Below are positions 1 through 7,787 of a stretch of DNA of 20,018 nucleotides, piece by piece. Location of the stretch: the NCBI GenBank assembly GCA_903921295.1, contig CAIXOZ010000006.1, positions 1-20,018 on the forward strand, written 5' to 3'. The notes below the pieces were generated by a model, which worked only from the letters and a program-made list of their open reading frames with translations, was not told where the DNA came from and did not search any database. Within the stretch, counting starts at the first letter, position 1; every line of letters starts with the position of its first letter. The position numbers were made by a program, and so were the translations under genes. This DNA comes from an uncultured cyanobacterium (lineage in GTDB: Bacteria > Cyanobacteriota > Cyanobacteriia > PCC-6307 > Cyanobiaceae).

Positions 1-477
1 CACGTTGTCGTACTCGACGCTGACGTGGGCCAGGGCCAGGGAGAGCGGTGCCGGACCGCGAACCACCTTGCCGGTGGCGTCGTACTGACTGCCATGGCAG
101 GGGCACATGAATTTGTTGGCACCCTCGTTCCAGGGCACAACACAGCCAAGGTGGGTGCAGATGGCGTTGATGCCGTAGCTGCTGATGGCATCAGGGCCTT
201 CAACCACCAGGTAGGTGGGGTCACCCTTGAGGCCCTGGACCAGGCTGCGGTCACCCTCCTTGTGGCTGGCCAGCCAGCCGCTGGCGGTGACGGCATTGCC
301 GAGCTCGTCCTTGGCGGTGCTGCCACCGCCGCTGCCAGCGGCCTTGGGAGGAATGAAATAGTAGACAACGGGATAAAGAGCGCCCAGGGCCACGCCCGTG
401 ACCGACCCGAAGGTCAGCAGGTTCATGAACTGCCGACGACCCATTCCGGGCACATCGCTCGCAGGGATCTGGGTCAT
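1..477 (-). CDS. petC: Cytochrome b6f complex Rieske iron-sulfur subunit PetC (partial, 3' end outside window)
   Basis: This is the Rieske [2Fe-2S] subunit of the thylakoid cytochrome b6f complex, which passes electrons from plastoquinol to cytochrome f. Reading from an ATG at 477, 159 codons stay open to the window edge; the family is usually near 180 residues, so about 20 C-terminal residues are missing. Both cluster-binding loops are visible: CTHLGC at residues 107-112 and CPCHGS at 125-130, giving Cys107, His109, Cys125 and His128 as ligands and Cys112/Cys127 as the disulfide pair. The N-terminus carries a twin-arginine motif (MGRRQFM, Arg14-Arg15) before a single membrane helix at about residues 18-42, followed by a Gly-rich hinge (SGGGS). 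This fits an uncleaved Tat signal anchor. The tatC gene lies about 0.5 kb away. Confidence 0.97.
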   Translation of the reverse strand, partial: MTQIPASDVPGMGRRQFMNLLTFGSVTGVALGALYPVVYYFIPPKAAGSGGGSTAKDELGNAVTASGWLASHKEGDRSLVQGLKGDPTYLVVEGPDAISSYGINAICTHLGCVVPWNEGANKFMCPCHGSQYDATGKVVRGPAPLSLALAHVSVEYDNV

Positions 478-626
478 ACGGGGCGTCCTGTGGCCGGGGC
501 AACGTGGCGCCCATTATGAACTGCCCGCTTCCCCGGCCGAGAGCGAAACGGCCCTGGATCGCCGATGCGCCCTTGTCAAGGTGCCCCCGGTTGGCATTGT
601 TGTTGTGTTCCTTGACGTTCCAGCCC

Positions 627-968
627 ATGGTGGAGCCAGCTGACCCGCTGATCGGAGGCGAGCTGATCGCCCTGCTGCGACGCCGCTGGCGCGCCTCCTA
701 CGACATGCAGCTGGTGCAGCGACGCGGTCGCCTGTATCTGCAGGTGATGTGGGCCTACCTCGAGCAGCAGTCCTTCCCCCTCAGCGCAGAGGACTACAGC
801 GATCGCATCGACGACCTCGCGGCGCTGCTGAACCGACTGGGGGTGGCCGCCGAGGTGCGCGAATGGCTCAGCAGCACGGGGGAGCGTCCACGCCTCGGCA
901 AGGCGATGACCCTGGCCCTGACGGTGAACCCGACCCTGGCCAGCGAGTTTCTGCTCGACGGCCGCTAA
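627..968 (+). CDS. DUF3067 family protein, cyanobacteria/plastid type
   Basis: A 113-residue soluble protein of the DUF3067 family, recognised by the order of conserved blocks: an early WRASYDMQL segment, YLQVMWAYLEQQSFPL, and near the end RPRLGKAMTLAL. The family occurs in cyanobacteria and plastid-bearing eukaryotes; I know of no established biochemical function. The open frame extends upstream to an ATG at 504, but the upstream part is Pro/Arg-rich and unlike the family. The ATG at 627 puts the conserved part near the N-terminus and is the chosen start. The gene diverges from petC (149 bases between starts) and its stop codon directly abuts the stop of tatC with no spacer, a tail-to-tail arrangement leaving no room for a separate terminator. 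Confidence 0.85.
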   Translation: MVEPADPLIGGELIALLRRRWRASYDMQLVQRRGRLYLQVMWAYLEQQSFPLSAEDYSDRIDDLAALLNRLGVAAEVREWLSSTGERPRLGKAMTLALTVNPTLASEFLLDGR

Positions 969-1757
969 TCAGGCCGCCGTGGCGCCCCGCACCCGTTCAC
1001 TCAGCGCCACCAGGGCCACACCGATCAGGAACAGCGCCGTGATCGCACCGCTGAGCAGCAACATCGTCACCGGATCGGTGGAGGGGGTGAGCACCGCCCC
1101 GGCCAGGGCCGCGATCAGAACCACCCAGCGCCAGGCCGACAGCATCGTCTGCGCCTTGAGGAGGCCCAGGGCTCCCAGAAGCAGCTGCAGCACCGGCAAC
1201 TGGAAAGCGAGGCCGGTGGCCAGCATCAGCAGCAGCACGAAATCCATATACCGCTCGATCGACCAGAGCGGTTCGACCACATCGGCGCCGTAGCCGACCA
1301 GAAAACGCAGGGCCGCCGGGATCAGGGCCCACCAGGCGAAGGCCAGGCCTGCGGCGAAGAGCAGCGCCGAACCAGCGACCGCCGGGCCCACCAGCTTCTG
1401 CTCGCGTCGACTCAGGCCGGGGAGCACGAAAGCCAGTCCCTCGTAGAGCACGTAGGGGAGCGCCAGGGTGAGTCCGGCATAACCGGCCACCTTGATCGAG
1501 ACGAACAGGAATTCCCCCGGCGCAAGCTGGAGGAAACGGATGCCGACGGCCGGTTCCTCGAGCAGCTTCACCAGCGGGCGCACAAAGGCCAGGCAGGCAG
1601 CGGCCGAGAGCACCACCGCGAGCAGGCTGCGCAACACCCGCCGCCTCAGCTCCTCCAGATGATCCACCAGGGTCATCTCCACTTCCGAGGGAAAGTCGTC
1701 CTCCGGGGGCACAGCCACAGGAGTGATCCGGATGGGCGGTGGAGGCTGCTGTGTCAT
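969..1757 (-). CDS. tatC: Sec-independent protein translocase subunit TatC
   Basis: TatC is the receptor subunit of the twin-arginine translocase and binds the RR signal peptide of folded substrates at the thylakoid and plasma membranes. The 262-residue protein has the family signature HLEELRRRVLRS at residues 33-44 before the first helix, and six predicted membrane helices at roughly 43-60, 86-112, 124-150, 170-190, 192-220 and 228-252. Residue Gln186 in AFQLPVLQ sits where E. coli TatC has a helix-buried Glu; from memory Gln is common in plastid and cyanobacterial TatC. The ATG overlaps the stop of the upstream NFACT gene by four bases (ATGA), so translation is probably coupled. PetC, whose gene is nearby, is a plausible substrate. 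Confidence 0.97.
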   Translation of the reverse strand: MTQQPPPPIRITPVAVPPEDDFPSEVEMTLVDHLEELRRRVLRSLLAVVLSAAACLAFVRPLVKLLEEPAVGIRFLQLAPGEFLFVSIKVAGYAGLTLALPYVLYEGLAFVLPGLSRREQKLVGPAVAGSALLFAAGLAFAWWALIPAALRFLVGYGADVVEPLWSIERYMDFVLLLMLATGLAFQLPVLQLLLGALGLLKAQTMLSAWRWVVLIAALAGAVLTPSTDPVTMLLLSGAITALFLIGVALVALSERVRGATAA

Positions 1758-3451
1758 GAACCTGAATCCCCCCGAAGGCTAGTGGCGGTGAGAAGGGTCA
1801 GGGCCCGCTCCGGGTCCGCCCAGAGAACCTGGCCACCGCGGTGGCGCACGGTGCCGGCGCTGGCCCCGGCGATCCGCTGCAGCTCGGTGGTTGGCACCAT
1901 CAGCACCGCCACCCGGCGGTTGCCGCGGGCACGGCTGAAATAGGCCGCAAGATCGGCGGCCTGCTGAAGATCGCGATCGGCCGCCACTCCCTCCGAACCC
2001 TTCAGCACCACGTGGCTGCCCGGACACTCCTGGGCATGGAACCAGAGGTCGCCACGGCGGGCCTGGCGCAGGCTGATCCATTCGTTCTGACGATGGTTGC
2101 GGCCCACCTGCAACCGCAGCCCGGAACTGCTCGCCAGGGTCAGGGGGCTGGGCTCCTGGCGCGCCTGCTGACGCCGCTGGGCCCGGTTGCGCGGGCCACG
2201 GTCCGCCAGGTGGCTCTCAAGCTCCTCCTCCAGCTCCTGCAACTGCTCAACACTGTCGGCCTGGTGGACAAAGGTGAGCCCCTCCTCCAGCCAGGCCAGG
2301 GTCTGGCGATGGTGCTCGAGTCGCGGAGTGATCGCCGCCCCCGAGCGTCGCAGTCGCCGCGCCTGGCGGTAAAGCTTCTGGGCCTCCTCCACCTGCTCAC
2401 GGCTCGGACTGGGCAGACACAGAAGCTGATCGGCCTGCTGCTGCAGCTGCGGACTGTGCTCGATCCGCGCCAGCAGGAGCTCCTGATCCCGGACCTGACG
2501 CTGCTCCCGGACGATCGCCGTTTCGAGGCGATGCTGCAGGCGCTGCCGCTGCTGATCGAAGACGCGGCTGCGCAGATGCTGCTGGTAGTAGTGAGCCAGT
2601 CCCGTGGCGAGCCGGTCAGCGTCCGCCCCTGGGGCGCGCGGATCGACGGTGGCGTGATCCGCCAGGGAGGCGCCGGCGGCGGGCCAGCAGCGGTATCCCG
2701 CCGGCTCCAGCTGCCAGTGGGGCTGGCCGCTGGCGACCGCCTGAAGCCACGCCTGCCATTGCCGCCAGAGCTGCTCCCACTGCTCACCGGTGAGCTGATC
2801 CACCGGCAGGCTCGCCAGTAGGGAGCCATTGAGCAGTTGCCGCAGCAGGGCTGGACTGATGCCCTGGTAAGCATCCCGGAGGGCCACCCCCAGGGGCAGC
2901 GGCAGCAGCATGAGCCTGGCCTGCCAGCTCTGGCGCGTTTCCTCCAGGCGCGGAGGTTCCCCGGGCAGGCCCGGAGGCGATTGGTAGAGATCGCCGTTGC
3001 CGATCGGCCGCAGCCGTGACTGACGATCGCTCACCTGGCGACCGAGAGCGGCGATCCGCCCCTCGGCATCGATCAGGAACAGGTTGCTGTGCCGTCCCAT
3101 CAGCTCCAGAACCAGGGTGCGCTCAGGTGGTGCTCCCGGCCGTGGCGCAAAGCCGAAACGCACCACCCGCTCCCAGTCCTCCTGCTCCAGGGAGACCAGG
3201 GCCAGGCCCTTCAGCCCGTGCTGCAGCTGCTGGGCCAGGGTGCTGCCATCGCCGCGACGGGGCGGGGACTCGATCGGCAGGATCCGGGGCGCTTCAGCCT
3301 GCCAGCTCAGTTCGATCCATTCCAGACCCCGCAGACTGCGGACGCCGATCTGCAGGGTGGATCCATCCACCTGCTGCGCCTTCTCAAAGCGGCTGGGAAG
3401 CCAGCGGCTGCGCATGGCAGCCAGCAGGGCCCGCAGGGTGGTCACATCCAT
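1754..3451 (-). CDS. rqcH: NFACT family ribosome-quality-control protein (RqcH/Rqc2 homolog)
   Basis: This 565-residue protein matches bacterial RqcH, which binds obstructed large ribosomal subunits and recruits tRNA-Ala for C-terminal tailing of stalled chains. Older annotations call the family fibronectin-binding protein. Visible parts: an NFACT-N domain (residues 1 to about 200) with GRHSNLFLID, a Gln/Arg/Leu-rich coiled coil in the middle, and a C-terminal NFACT-R/DUF814 domain with WISLRQARRGDLWFHAQ followed by PGSHVVLK. RqcH has a functional Asp-Arg pair early in NFACT-N; the corresponding place here reads WERVVRF, that is Glu94-Arg95. The open frame extends to 3730, but that part lies over the gmk coding region and is low complexity. 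The ATG at 3451 gives the usual MDVTTLRALL start; an ATG at 3523 is the alternative. The stop overlaps tatC. Confidence 0.92.
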   Translation of the reverse strand: MDVTTLRALLAAMRSRWLPSRFEKAQQVDGSTLQIGVRSLRGLEWIELSWQAEAPRILPIESPPRRGDGSTLAQQLQHGLKGLALVSLEQEDWERVVRFGFAPRPGAPPERTLVLELMGRHSNLFLIDAEGRIAALGRQVSDRQSRLRPIGNGDLYQSPPGLPGEPPRLEETRQSWQARLMLLPLPLGVALRDAYQGISPALLRQLLNGSLLASLPVDQLTGEQWEQLWRQWQAWLQAVASGQPHWQLEPAGYRCWPAAGASLADHATVDPRAPGADADRLATGLAHYYQQHLRSRVFDQQRQRLQHRLETAIVREQRQVRDQELLLARIEHSPQLQQQADQLLCLPSPSREQVEEAQKLYRQARRLRRSGAAITPRLEHHRQTLAWLEEGLTFVHQADSVEQLQELEEELESHLADRGPRNRAQRRQQARQEPSPLTLASSSGLRLQVGRNHRQNEWISLRQARRGDLWFHAQECPGSHVVLKGSEGVAADRDLQQAADLAAYFSRARGNRRVAVLMVPTTELQRIAGASAGTVRHRGGQVLWADPERALTLLTATSLRGDSGS

Positions 3452-3512
3452 CGCCTGCAGCCGCTGCCGGTCGACCCCGTCAGCCCCGGAGCCTTGATCG
3501 CTGGATCGTGGC

Positions 3513-4178
3513 GTGCCCGCCATCGTGCCGCTGGCCCACTCAGGTGCCCCTACTCTGCAGCCTGCTCCGCTGCCGCCCTTGTCTGCCTCCCCGACCCCGG
3601 CTGCTTCCCCTGCGACCGCTGCCCCGGCCCGGCTCAGCGTGATCACCGGTCCGAGCGGGGTGGGCAAAGGCACCCTGGTGGCTCGACTACTGGGGCGACA
3701 CCCGGAGATCTGGCTCTCGATCTCCGCCACGACACGGGCGCCGCGCCCTGGTGAAGAGGATGGTCGCCATTACCGGTTCCTGAGCCGGGAGGCCTTCGAA
3801 GCCCAGGTGGCGGCAGGCGGCTTCCTGGAATGGGCGGAGTTCGCCGGCAACCTCTACGGCACCCCGAGACAGCCGGTGGAGGAGCAGCTGGCCGCCGGCC
3901 GGCCGGTGCTCCTCGAGATCGAGCTGGAGGGTGCCCGCCAGGTGCGACGCACCTTCCCCGCCGGCCAGCAGCTGCTGATCCAACCCCCGAGCTTCGCGGA
4001 GCTGGAACGTCGGATCCGCGGCCGCGGCACCGATGCCGAGGCCGCAATTCAGAAGCGCCTGGCCCGGGCCAGGATCGAGCTGGAGGCGGTGGCCGAATTC
4101 GATGCCTGCCTGGTCAATGACGACCTTGAGGAGAGCCTCAAGGCGCTCGAGCTCCTCCTGGGCCTCAGCGGCACCTGA
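3513..4178 (+). CDS. gmk: Guanylate kinase
   Basis: Guanylate kinase phosphorylates GMP or dGMP to the diphosphate using ATP, in purine nucleotide synthesis and salvage. The core is typical: P-loop GPSGVGKG at residues 46-53, SISATTRAPRPGEEDGRHY (GMP-binding region), FLEWAEFAGNLYGTP, LLEIELEGARQVR and the lid-like RIRGRGTD. No ATG precedes the P-loop in frame. The longest version starts with GTG at 3513 and has a 40-residue Pro/Ala-rich tail before the catalytic core; a TTG at 3579 would give a protein nearer the usual length. The gene is head-to-head with the NFACT gene, with only about 60 bases between the chosen starts, so the two must share a very short promoter region. Confidence 0.95.
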   Translation: MPAIVPLAHSGAPTLQPAPLPPLSASPTPAASPATAAPARLSVITGPSGVGKGTLVARLLGRHPEIWLSISATTRAPRPGEEDGRHYRFLSREAFEAQVAAGGFLEWAEFAGNLYGTPRQPVEEQLAAGRPVLLEIELEGARQVRRTFPAGQQLLIQPPSFAELERRIRGRGTDAEAAIQKRLARARIELEAVAEFDACLVNDDLEESLKALELLLGLSGT

Positions 4179-4270
4179 AGGACGACAGGGACCGCGATCA
4201 CGGAGCCTGCGCCAGAGAGAGCCCATGCAGGGCCGATCTCCGGGTCCTTGGCGACGAAGGCTGAACCATG

Positions 4271-4295
4271 AAAAAGCGGCCCCTGAGGGCCGCTT
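4271..4295 (-). terminator. Intrinsic terminator of the psaF-psaJ operon
   Basis: A perfect 9-base-pair GC-rich stem (4274-4282 with 4287-4295) closes a 4-base loop. Read on the minus strand it is followed directly by a run of T. It lies 24 bases past the psaJ stop codon, the expected place for a rho-independent terminator. On the plus strand there is no T run, so it would be weak for gmk. Confidence 0.85.
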
Positions 4296-4318
4296 CAGTG
4301 GATGAGGAGCTGATCAGC

Positions 4319-4435
4319 TCACATCGGGTGGAAGAGAAGATCAGGGAAGAAACGATTGAATTCGATCAGAATGCCGGCGGTGATCGAGAACCAGATGGCT
4401 GAGAACACCGGAGCGGTGGTGAGGAACTTCTTCAT
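4319..4435 (-). CDS. psaJ: Photosystem I reaction centre subunit IX (PsaJ)
   Basis: A 38-residue, one-helix photosystem I subunit. It begins MKKFLTTAPVFSAIWFSITA, followed by GILIEFNRFFPDLLF and a terminal HPM, matching PsaJ in sequence and length. The single transmembrane helix spans about residues 9-27, with a charged N-terminus. PsaJ sits at the edge of the photosystem I core next to PsaF and helps position it. The gene follows psaF by 53 bases on the same strand, the standard cyanobacterial psaFJ order, and ends just before a strong terminator. It is short and easily missed by automatic gene callers. Confidence 0.96.
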   Translation of the reverse strand: MKKFLTTAPVFSAIWFSITAGILIEFNRFFPDLLFHPM

Positions 4436-4488
4436 GATGAAAACAGCGGTCAGTGAGGGGCGGAACTCAGAGAGTGCTTCGACGCGGA

Positions 4489-4983
4489 TCAGCGCGGGGA
4501 AACGGTGACGTCGCGGTCGGAGGCGAGCAGCTTGCCGCTGGTGAACTCACCGAAGGCAGCCAGCGGCCAGGTGGCAGCGGCCAGGGTGCTCTTGAAGGCA
4601 ATGCCAAGGTCGATCTGGATCTCCTTGGTGGCGGTGTCCTTGTTGGGGCTTCCATCCTTCTCGCGGATCGCCTGCAGGTAGCCGCGACCAGCCCAGCCGA
4701 TGCAACCGGCGATGTAGAGGAAGGCGATGCCAGGAATCATGAAATCGCCGGCATGGTTCCAGCGGCCGTCAACGATCAGGTGGGGCAGGCCATCAGCACC
4801 GCACACGGCCTGGCTGTACATGGCGAAACGGGCCTTGGCCTGGTCGGTCTTGGCAGTGGCAGCACGCTGCTGGAAGCGGGGGCTCTCGGCGCAGGGGGTC
4901 AGGCCAGCCACATCGGCCTTGGCCACGGGGGCGAAGCCGAAGACCAGCAGGGCGGAGAGCAGAACGGCAAAAAGACGGCGCAT
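4489..4983 (-). CDS. psaF: Photosystem I reaction centre subunit III (PsaF)
   Basis: PsaF is the photosystem I subunit at the lumenal side, associated with plastocyanin/cytochrome c6 docking in plants and with core stability in cyanobacteria. The 164-residue precursor starts MRRLFAVLLSALLVFGFAPV and has a signal peptide ending in AKA at residue 23, so the mature protein should begin DVAGLTPC. Two lumenal cysteines (in LTPCAES and QAVCGADG) and the segment GRWNHAGDFMIPGIAFLY leading into the membrane helix are characteristic. An upstream ATG at 5031 would add 16 unrelated residues before the signal peptide and is rejected. The gene is divergent from tsaD (79 bases between starts) and co-directional with psaJ. 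Confidence 0.97.
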   Translation of the reverse strand: MRRLFAVLLSALLVFGFAPVAKADVAGLTPCAESPRFQQRAATAKTDQAKARFAMYSQAVCGADGLPHLIVDGRWNHAGDFMIPGIAFLYIAGCIGWAGRGYLQAIREKDGSPNKDTATKEIQIDLGIAFKSTLAAATWPLAAFGEFTSGKLLASDRDVTVSPR

Positions 4984-5062
4984 TGTGTCCGGTTCTGTGT
5001 TGAGGAGGCCTGCCAACAAGCAGGAGGTCACTCGGCGACACTAAGGGCGACGCAGCGACACG

Positions 5063-6115
5063 ATGCCAACGGTCCTGGCCCTCGAAACAAGTTGTGACGA
5101 GTCAGCGGCGGCGATCGTGCACGATCGCCGGGTGCTGGCGGGGGCTGTCGCCTCCCAGGTTGAGGAGCACGCCCGCTGGGGAGGCGTGGTGCCCGAAATC
5201 GCCTCCCGCCGTCATGTCGAAGCCCTGCCCCAGCTGATCGAGCAGGTGGTCGCCAGCAGTGGCCTCAGCCTGAGCGCGGTGGATGCGATCGCCGCCTCCG
5301 TGGCCCCGGGGTTGGTGGGTGCCCTGCTGGTCGGATCGGTGACCGGGCGCACCCTGGCACGGCTGCACAACAAGCCGTTCCTGGGCATCCATCACCTGGA
5401 GGGGCATCTGGCTTCGGTGCAGCTCGGCGAGGACCTGCCTCCCGGTCCCTATCTGGTGCTGCTCGTCAGCGGCGGACACACGGAACTGATCCGGGTCGAT
5501 GGACCAGGGGCCTACCAGCGCCTGGGCCGCAGCCACGACGATGCCGCCGGCGAAGCCTTCGACAAGGTGGCCCGCCTGCTCGGCCTGGGCTATCCCGGCG
5601 GTCCGGCGATCCAGGCGGCGGCGGCAGCGGGCGATCCAGGGCGCTTTGCGCTGCCCAAGGGACGGGTGTCGCGCCCGGGCGGTGGTTTCCATCCCTATGA
5701 CTTCAGCTTCAGCGGCCTGAAAACGGCGATGCTGCGCCAGGTGCAGGCCCTGAAACCCGAGGGCTCCCTGCCGATCGCCGATCTCGCCGCCAGCTTCGAG
5801 CAGGTGGTGGCCGAGGTGCTGGTGGAGCGGGCCTGTCGGTGCGCCACCGACCACCAGCTCGCGACGCTGGTGCTGGTGGGTGGTGTGGCGGCCAATCTGC
5901 GCCTGCGCCGACACCTTGAGCAGACGTGCGCCTCGCGGGCCCTGCAGCTGCGGGTGGCCCCGCTGGCCTACTGCACCGACAACGCCGCCATGATCGGCGT
6001 AGCGGCCTGCCAGCGCCTGGTGCGCGGCCAGAACAGCGCCATCGGCCTCGGCGTGGCGCCGAGGCTGGCCCTGGAACAGGCCGATGGCCTCTACGCCACA
6101 GCGCCGCCGTTCTGA
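5063..6115 (+). CDS. tsaD: tRNA N6-adenosine threonylcarbamoyltransferase TsaD
   Basis: TsaD transfers the threonylcarbamoyl group from threonylcarbamoyl-AMP to A37 of ANN-decoding tRNAs, working with TsaB, TsaE and TsaC. The 350-residue length is normal. The ASKHA-fold signatures are present: LALETSCDESAAAI at residues 5-18, the metal-binding HHLEGH with His111 and His115, SGGHTEL, DDAAGEAFDKVARLLGLGYP, and the late GGVAANLRLR with CTDNAAMIG. The older name is O-sialoglycoprotein endopeptidase (gcp/ygjD). It starts with an ATG at 5063, close behind the divergent psaF promoter region. No partner tsa genes are in the window. Confidence 0.97.
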   Translation: MPTVLALETSCDESAAAIVHDRRVLAGAVASQVEEHARWGGVVPEIASRRHVEALPQLIEQVVASSGLSLSAVDAIAASVAPGLVGALLVGSVTGRTLARLHNKPFLGIHHLEGHLASVQLGEDLPPGPYLVLLVSGGHTELIRVDGPGAYQRLGRSHDDAAGEAFDKVARLLGLGYPGGPAIQAAAAAGDPGRFALPKGRVSRPGGGFHPYDFSFSGLKTAMLRQVQALKPEGSLPIADLAASFEQVVAEVLVERACRCATDHQLATLVLVGGVAANLRLRRHLEQTCASRALQLRVAPLAYCTDNAAMIGVAACQRLVRGQNSAIGLGVAPRLALEQADGLYATAPPF

Positions 6116-6125
6116 ACGGCGACAT

Positions 6126-6153
6126 CCGCAGCCCCGGCGCCGGAGGTCTGCGG
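6126..6153 (+). terminator. Possible terminator hairpin after tsaD
   Basis: Ten bases past the tsaD stop, a 6-base inverted repeat (6126-6131 with 6148-6153) encloses a perfect 10-base GC palindrome at 6134-6143. No T run follows. It could be a weak terminator or simply GC-rich spacer. Confidence 0.3.
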
Positions 6154-6321
6154 CGCCATCCGGAGTCGGCAGCCTGCGCCGGGAGCCCCCCGGCGGACGA
6201 TCCAGCCTGCGGACAGACGATCGCCAGTGGTCGGCAGAAGACCCTGGCCCCGGGCTGTCCGTGGTGAGCCTCGGGAAAGCAAAAGGTCTCCTAGGGTTGA
6301 CCTCTGAATGCGCGATGCCCC

Positions 6322-6540
6322 ATGGCCCCCGAATCCGCCGGGCAGGAGCCGGATCCAGGCAGTGGCCTCGGGGCCGGTGTCGCCGTGATGGCTCCCGAGG
6401 GAGAGCCGGTGGCCCCTGAGGAGCTCAATGCCTGGCGTCGCGGCTTCACCCCCCAGGCCGAAATCTGGAATGGGCGCCTGGCGATGCTCGGACTCTCCGT
6501 GGGTATCACCGTGCTGCTGCTGGCCCGCTTCCTGAGCTGA
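6322..6540 (+). CDS. High-light-inducible protein (one-helix chlorophyll-binding Hli/SCP family)
   Basis: A 72-residue protein with the chlorophyll a/b-binding one-helix signature E-x2-N-x-R-x-A-M-x-G, seen here as Glu47, Asn50, Arg52, Ala54-Met55 and Gly57 within AEIWNGRLAMLGLSVGI. The membrane helix runs from about residue 50 to 70. Hli proteins bind chlorophyll and carotenoid and protect newly made photosystem II components or quench excess energy. The first 35 residues are Gly/Pro/Glu-rich and not obviously conserved, so an internal ATG (Met23) is an alternative start. The gene stands alone between tsaD and the epimerase, with about 200 bases upstream. Confidence 0.88.
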   Translation: MAPESAGQEPDPGSGLGAGVAVMAPEGEPVAPEELNAWRRGFTPQAEIWNGRLAMLGLSVGITVLLLARFLS

Positions 6541-6616
6541 TCAACAGCCCTGCTCTCCTTAGGATCAGGCGGATTGCAGACATGGTTTGACAGTCCAGAG
6601 CGGTGCCGGATCAGAC

Positions 6617-7771
6617 GTGACCCATGCAGTCCCGGGCCCGCCAGAGACGCGCCCCCTGGTGACGGTTGTCCTGGGCACCCGGCCCGAAGCGATCAAACTG
6701 GCCCCGGTGATTCTGGCCTTCCGGGAGGCTGAGGATCTGCGCCTGCGGGTGGTGCTCACGGGCCAGCACCGCGAGATGGTCGCCCAGGTGATGGACCTGT
6801 TCGGCCTTGAGGCCGATGCCGACCTGGCGTTGATGGCGCCCCGCCAGACCCTCACCCATGTCACCTGCGCCGCCCTGCAGGGCCTGCGCGAAGAATTCAC
6901 GGCCCATCCCGCCGATCTGGTGCTGGTGCAGGGGGACACCACCACGGCCTTCGCCGCGGCCCTGGCCGCCTTCTACGAACAGATCCCCGTCGGGCACGTG
7001 GAGGCGGGGCTGCGCACCGACAACCTGCTCGATCCCTTCCCGGAGGAGGCCAACCGACGCCTGATCTCCCAGCTGGCCCTGCTGCACTTCGCCCCGACCG
7101 AGCGCTCCGCTGCCAACCTGCGGGCCTCCGGTGTGGTGGGCGAGATCCTGACCACAGGCAACACCGTGATCGATGCCCTGCTGCGCATGGCCGAGCGGGC
7201 GAAGCCCCTGGAGCTGCCAGGCATCGACTGGGAGCAGCAGCGGGTGATCCTGGCCACGGTGCATCGGCGTGAAAACTGGGGCGCACCGCTGGAGGAGATC
7301 GGCCGGGGTTTCCTGGCGGTGCTGGAGCGCTTCCCCGATACGGCCCTGGTGCTGCCGCTTCATCGCAATCCGACGGTGCGGGAACCGCTGGAGCGCCTGC
7401 TCGGCCAGCATCCGCGGGTTGTGCTCTGCGAACCCCTCGACTACGACCGTCTGGTGGCGGCGATGCGCAGCTGCACCCTCCTGCTCTCGGATTCCGGCGG
7501 CCTGCAGGAGGAGGCTCCAGCCCTGGGCAAGCCCGTGCTGGTGCTGCGCCGAACCACGGAACGGCCTGAAGCCGTGGACGCCGGCACCGCTCGACTGATC
7601 GGCACCGAGAGCGCCTCGATCCTGGCCGAGACCAGCAGGCTGCTCGAGGATCCTCAGGCCTATGGAGCCATGGCCCAGGCCCATAATCCCTTCGGCGATG
7701 GTCAGGCAAGCGCGCGGATCCTGGCCGCCTGCCGCCGCTTCCTGGCCAAGACGGCCACCGGGGCGCCCTGA
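6617..7771 (+). CDS. wecB: UDP-N-acetylglucosamine 2-epimerase (non-hydrolysing)
   Basis: This enzyme interconverts UDP-GlcNAc and UDP-ManNAc, supplying ManNAc units for surface polysaccharides. The GT-B-fold hallmarks are present: GTRPEAIKLAPVI near the N-terminus (GTRPEA at residues 20-25), TGQHREM, QGDTTTAFAAALAAFY with Asp107, HVEAGLRT with Glu129, the PEEANRRL block, TVHRRENWG, and SDSGGLQEEAPALGKPVL. No ATG is available: an ATG at 6582 meets a stop two codons later. The GTG at 6617 gives 384 residues, near family length; a TTG at 6587 would add ten. No other ManNAc or polysaccharide genes lie nearby, so its product's destination cannot be read from context. Confidence 0.95.
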   Translation: MTHAVPGPPETRPLVTVVLGTRPEAIKLAPVILAFREAEDLRLRVVLTGQHREMVAQVMDLFGLEADADLALMAPRQTLTHVTCAALQGLREEFTAHPADLVLVQGDTTTAFAAALAAFYEQIPVGHVEAGLRTDNLLDPFPEEANRRLISQLALLHFAPTERSAANLRASGVVGEILTTGNTVIDALLRMAERAKPLELPGIDWEQQRVILATVHRRENWGAPLEEIGRGFLAVLERFPDTALVLPLHRNPTVREPLERLLGQHPRVVLCEPLDYDRLVAAMRSCTLLLSDSGGLQEEAPALGKPVLVLRRTTERPEAVDAGTARLIGTESASILAETSRLLEDPQAYGAMAQAHNPFGDGQASARILAACRRFLAKTATGAP

Positions 7772-7778
7772 GCGCCCC
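7760..7778. terminator. Possible shared hairpin between convergent genes
   Basis: A 7-base-pair GC stem (7760-7766 with 7772-7778) with a 5-base loop overlaps the wecB stop codon and lies 10 bases before the convergent adaptor stop. Such symmetric hairpins between convergent genes can act in both directions. No T run is present on either side. Confidence 0.3.
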
Positions 7779-7787
7779 TCACCAGGA

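Noticed and set aside
571..581. Short palindrome CCTTGTCAAGG between petC and the DUF3067 gene
   Set aside because: It lies in a promoter region and could be an operator, but an 11-base palindrome alone in a GC-rich window is not enough evidence.
1841..2821. 326-residue plus-strand open frame opposite the NFACT gene
   Set aside because: The NFACT frame has recognisable domains; the opposite frame is Leu/Gln-rich from the complement of the coiled-coil codons.
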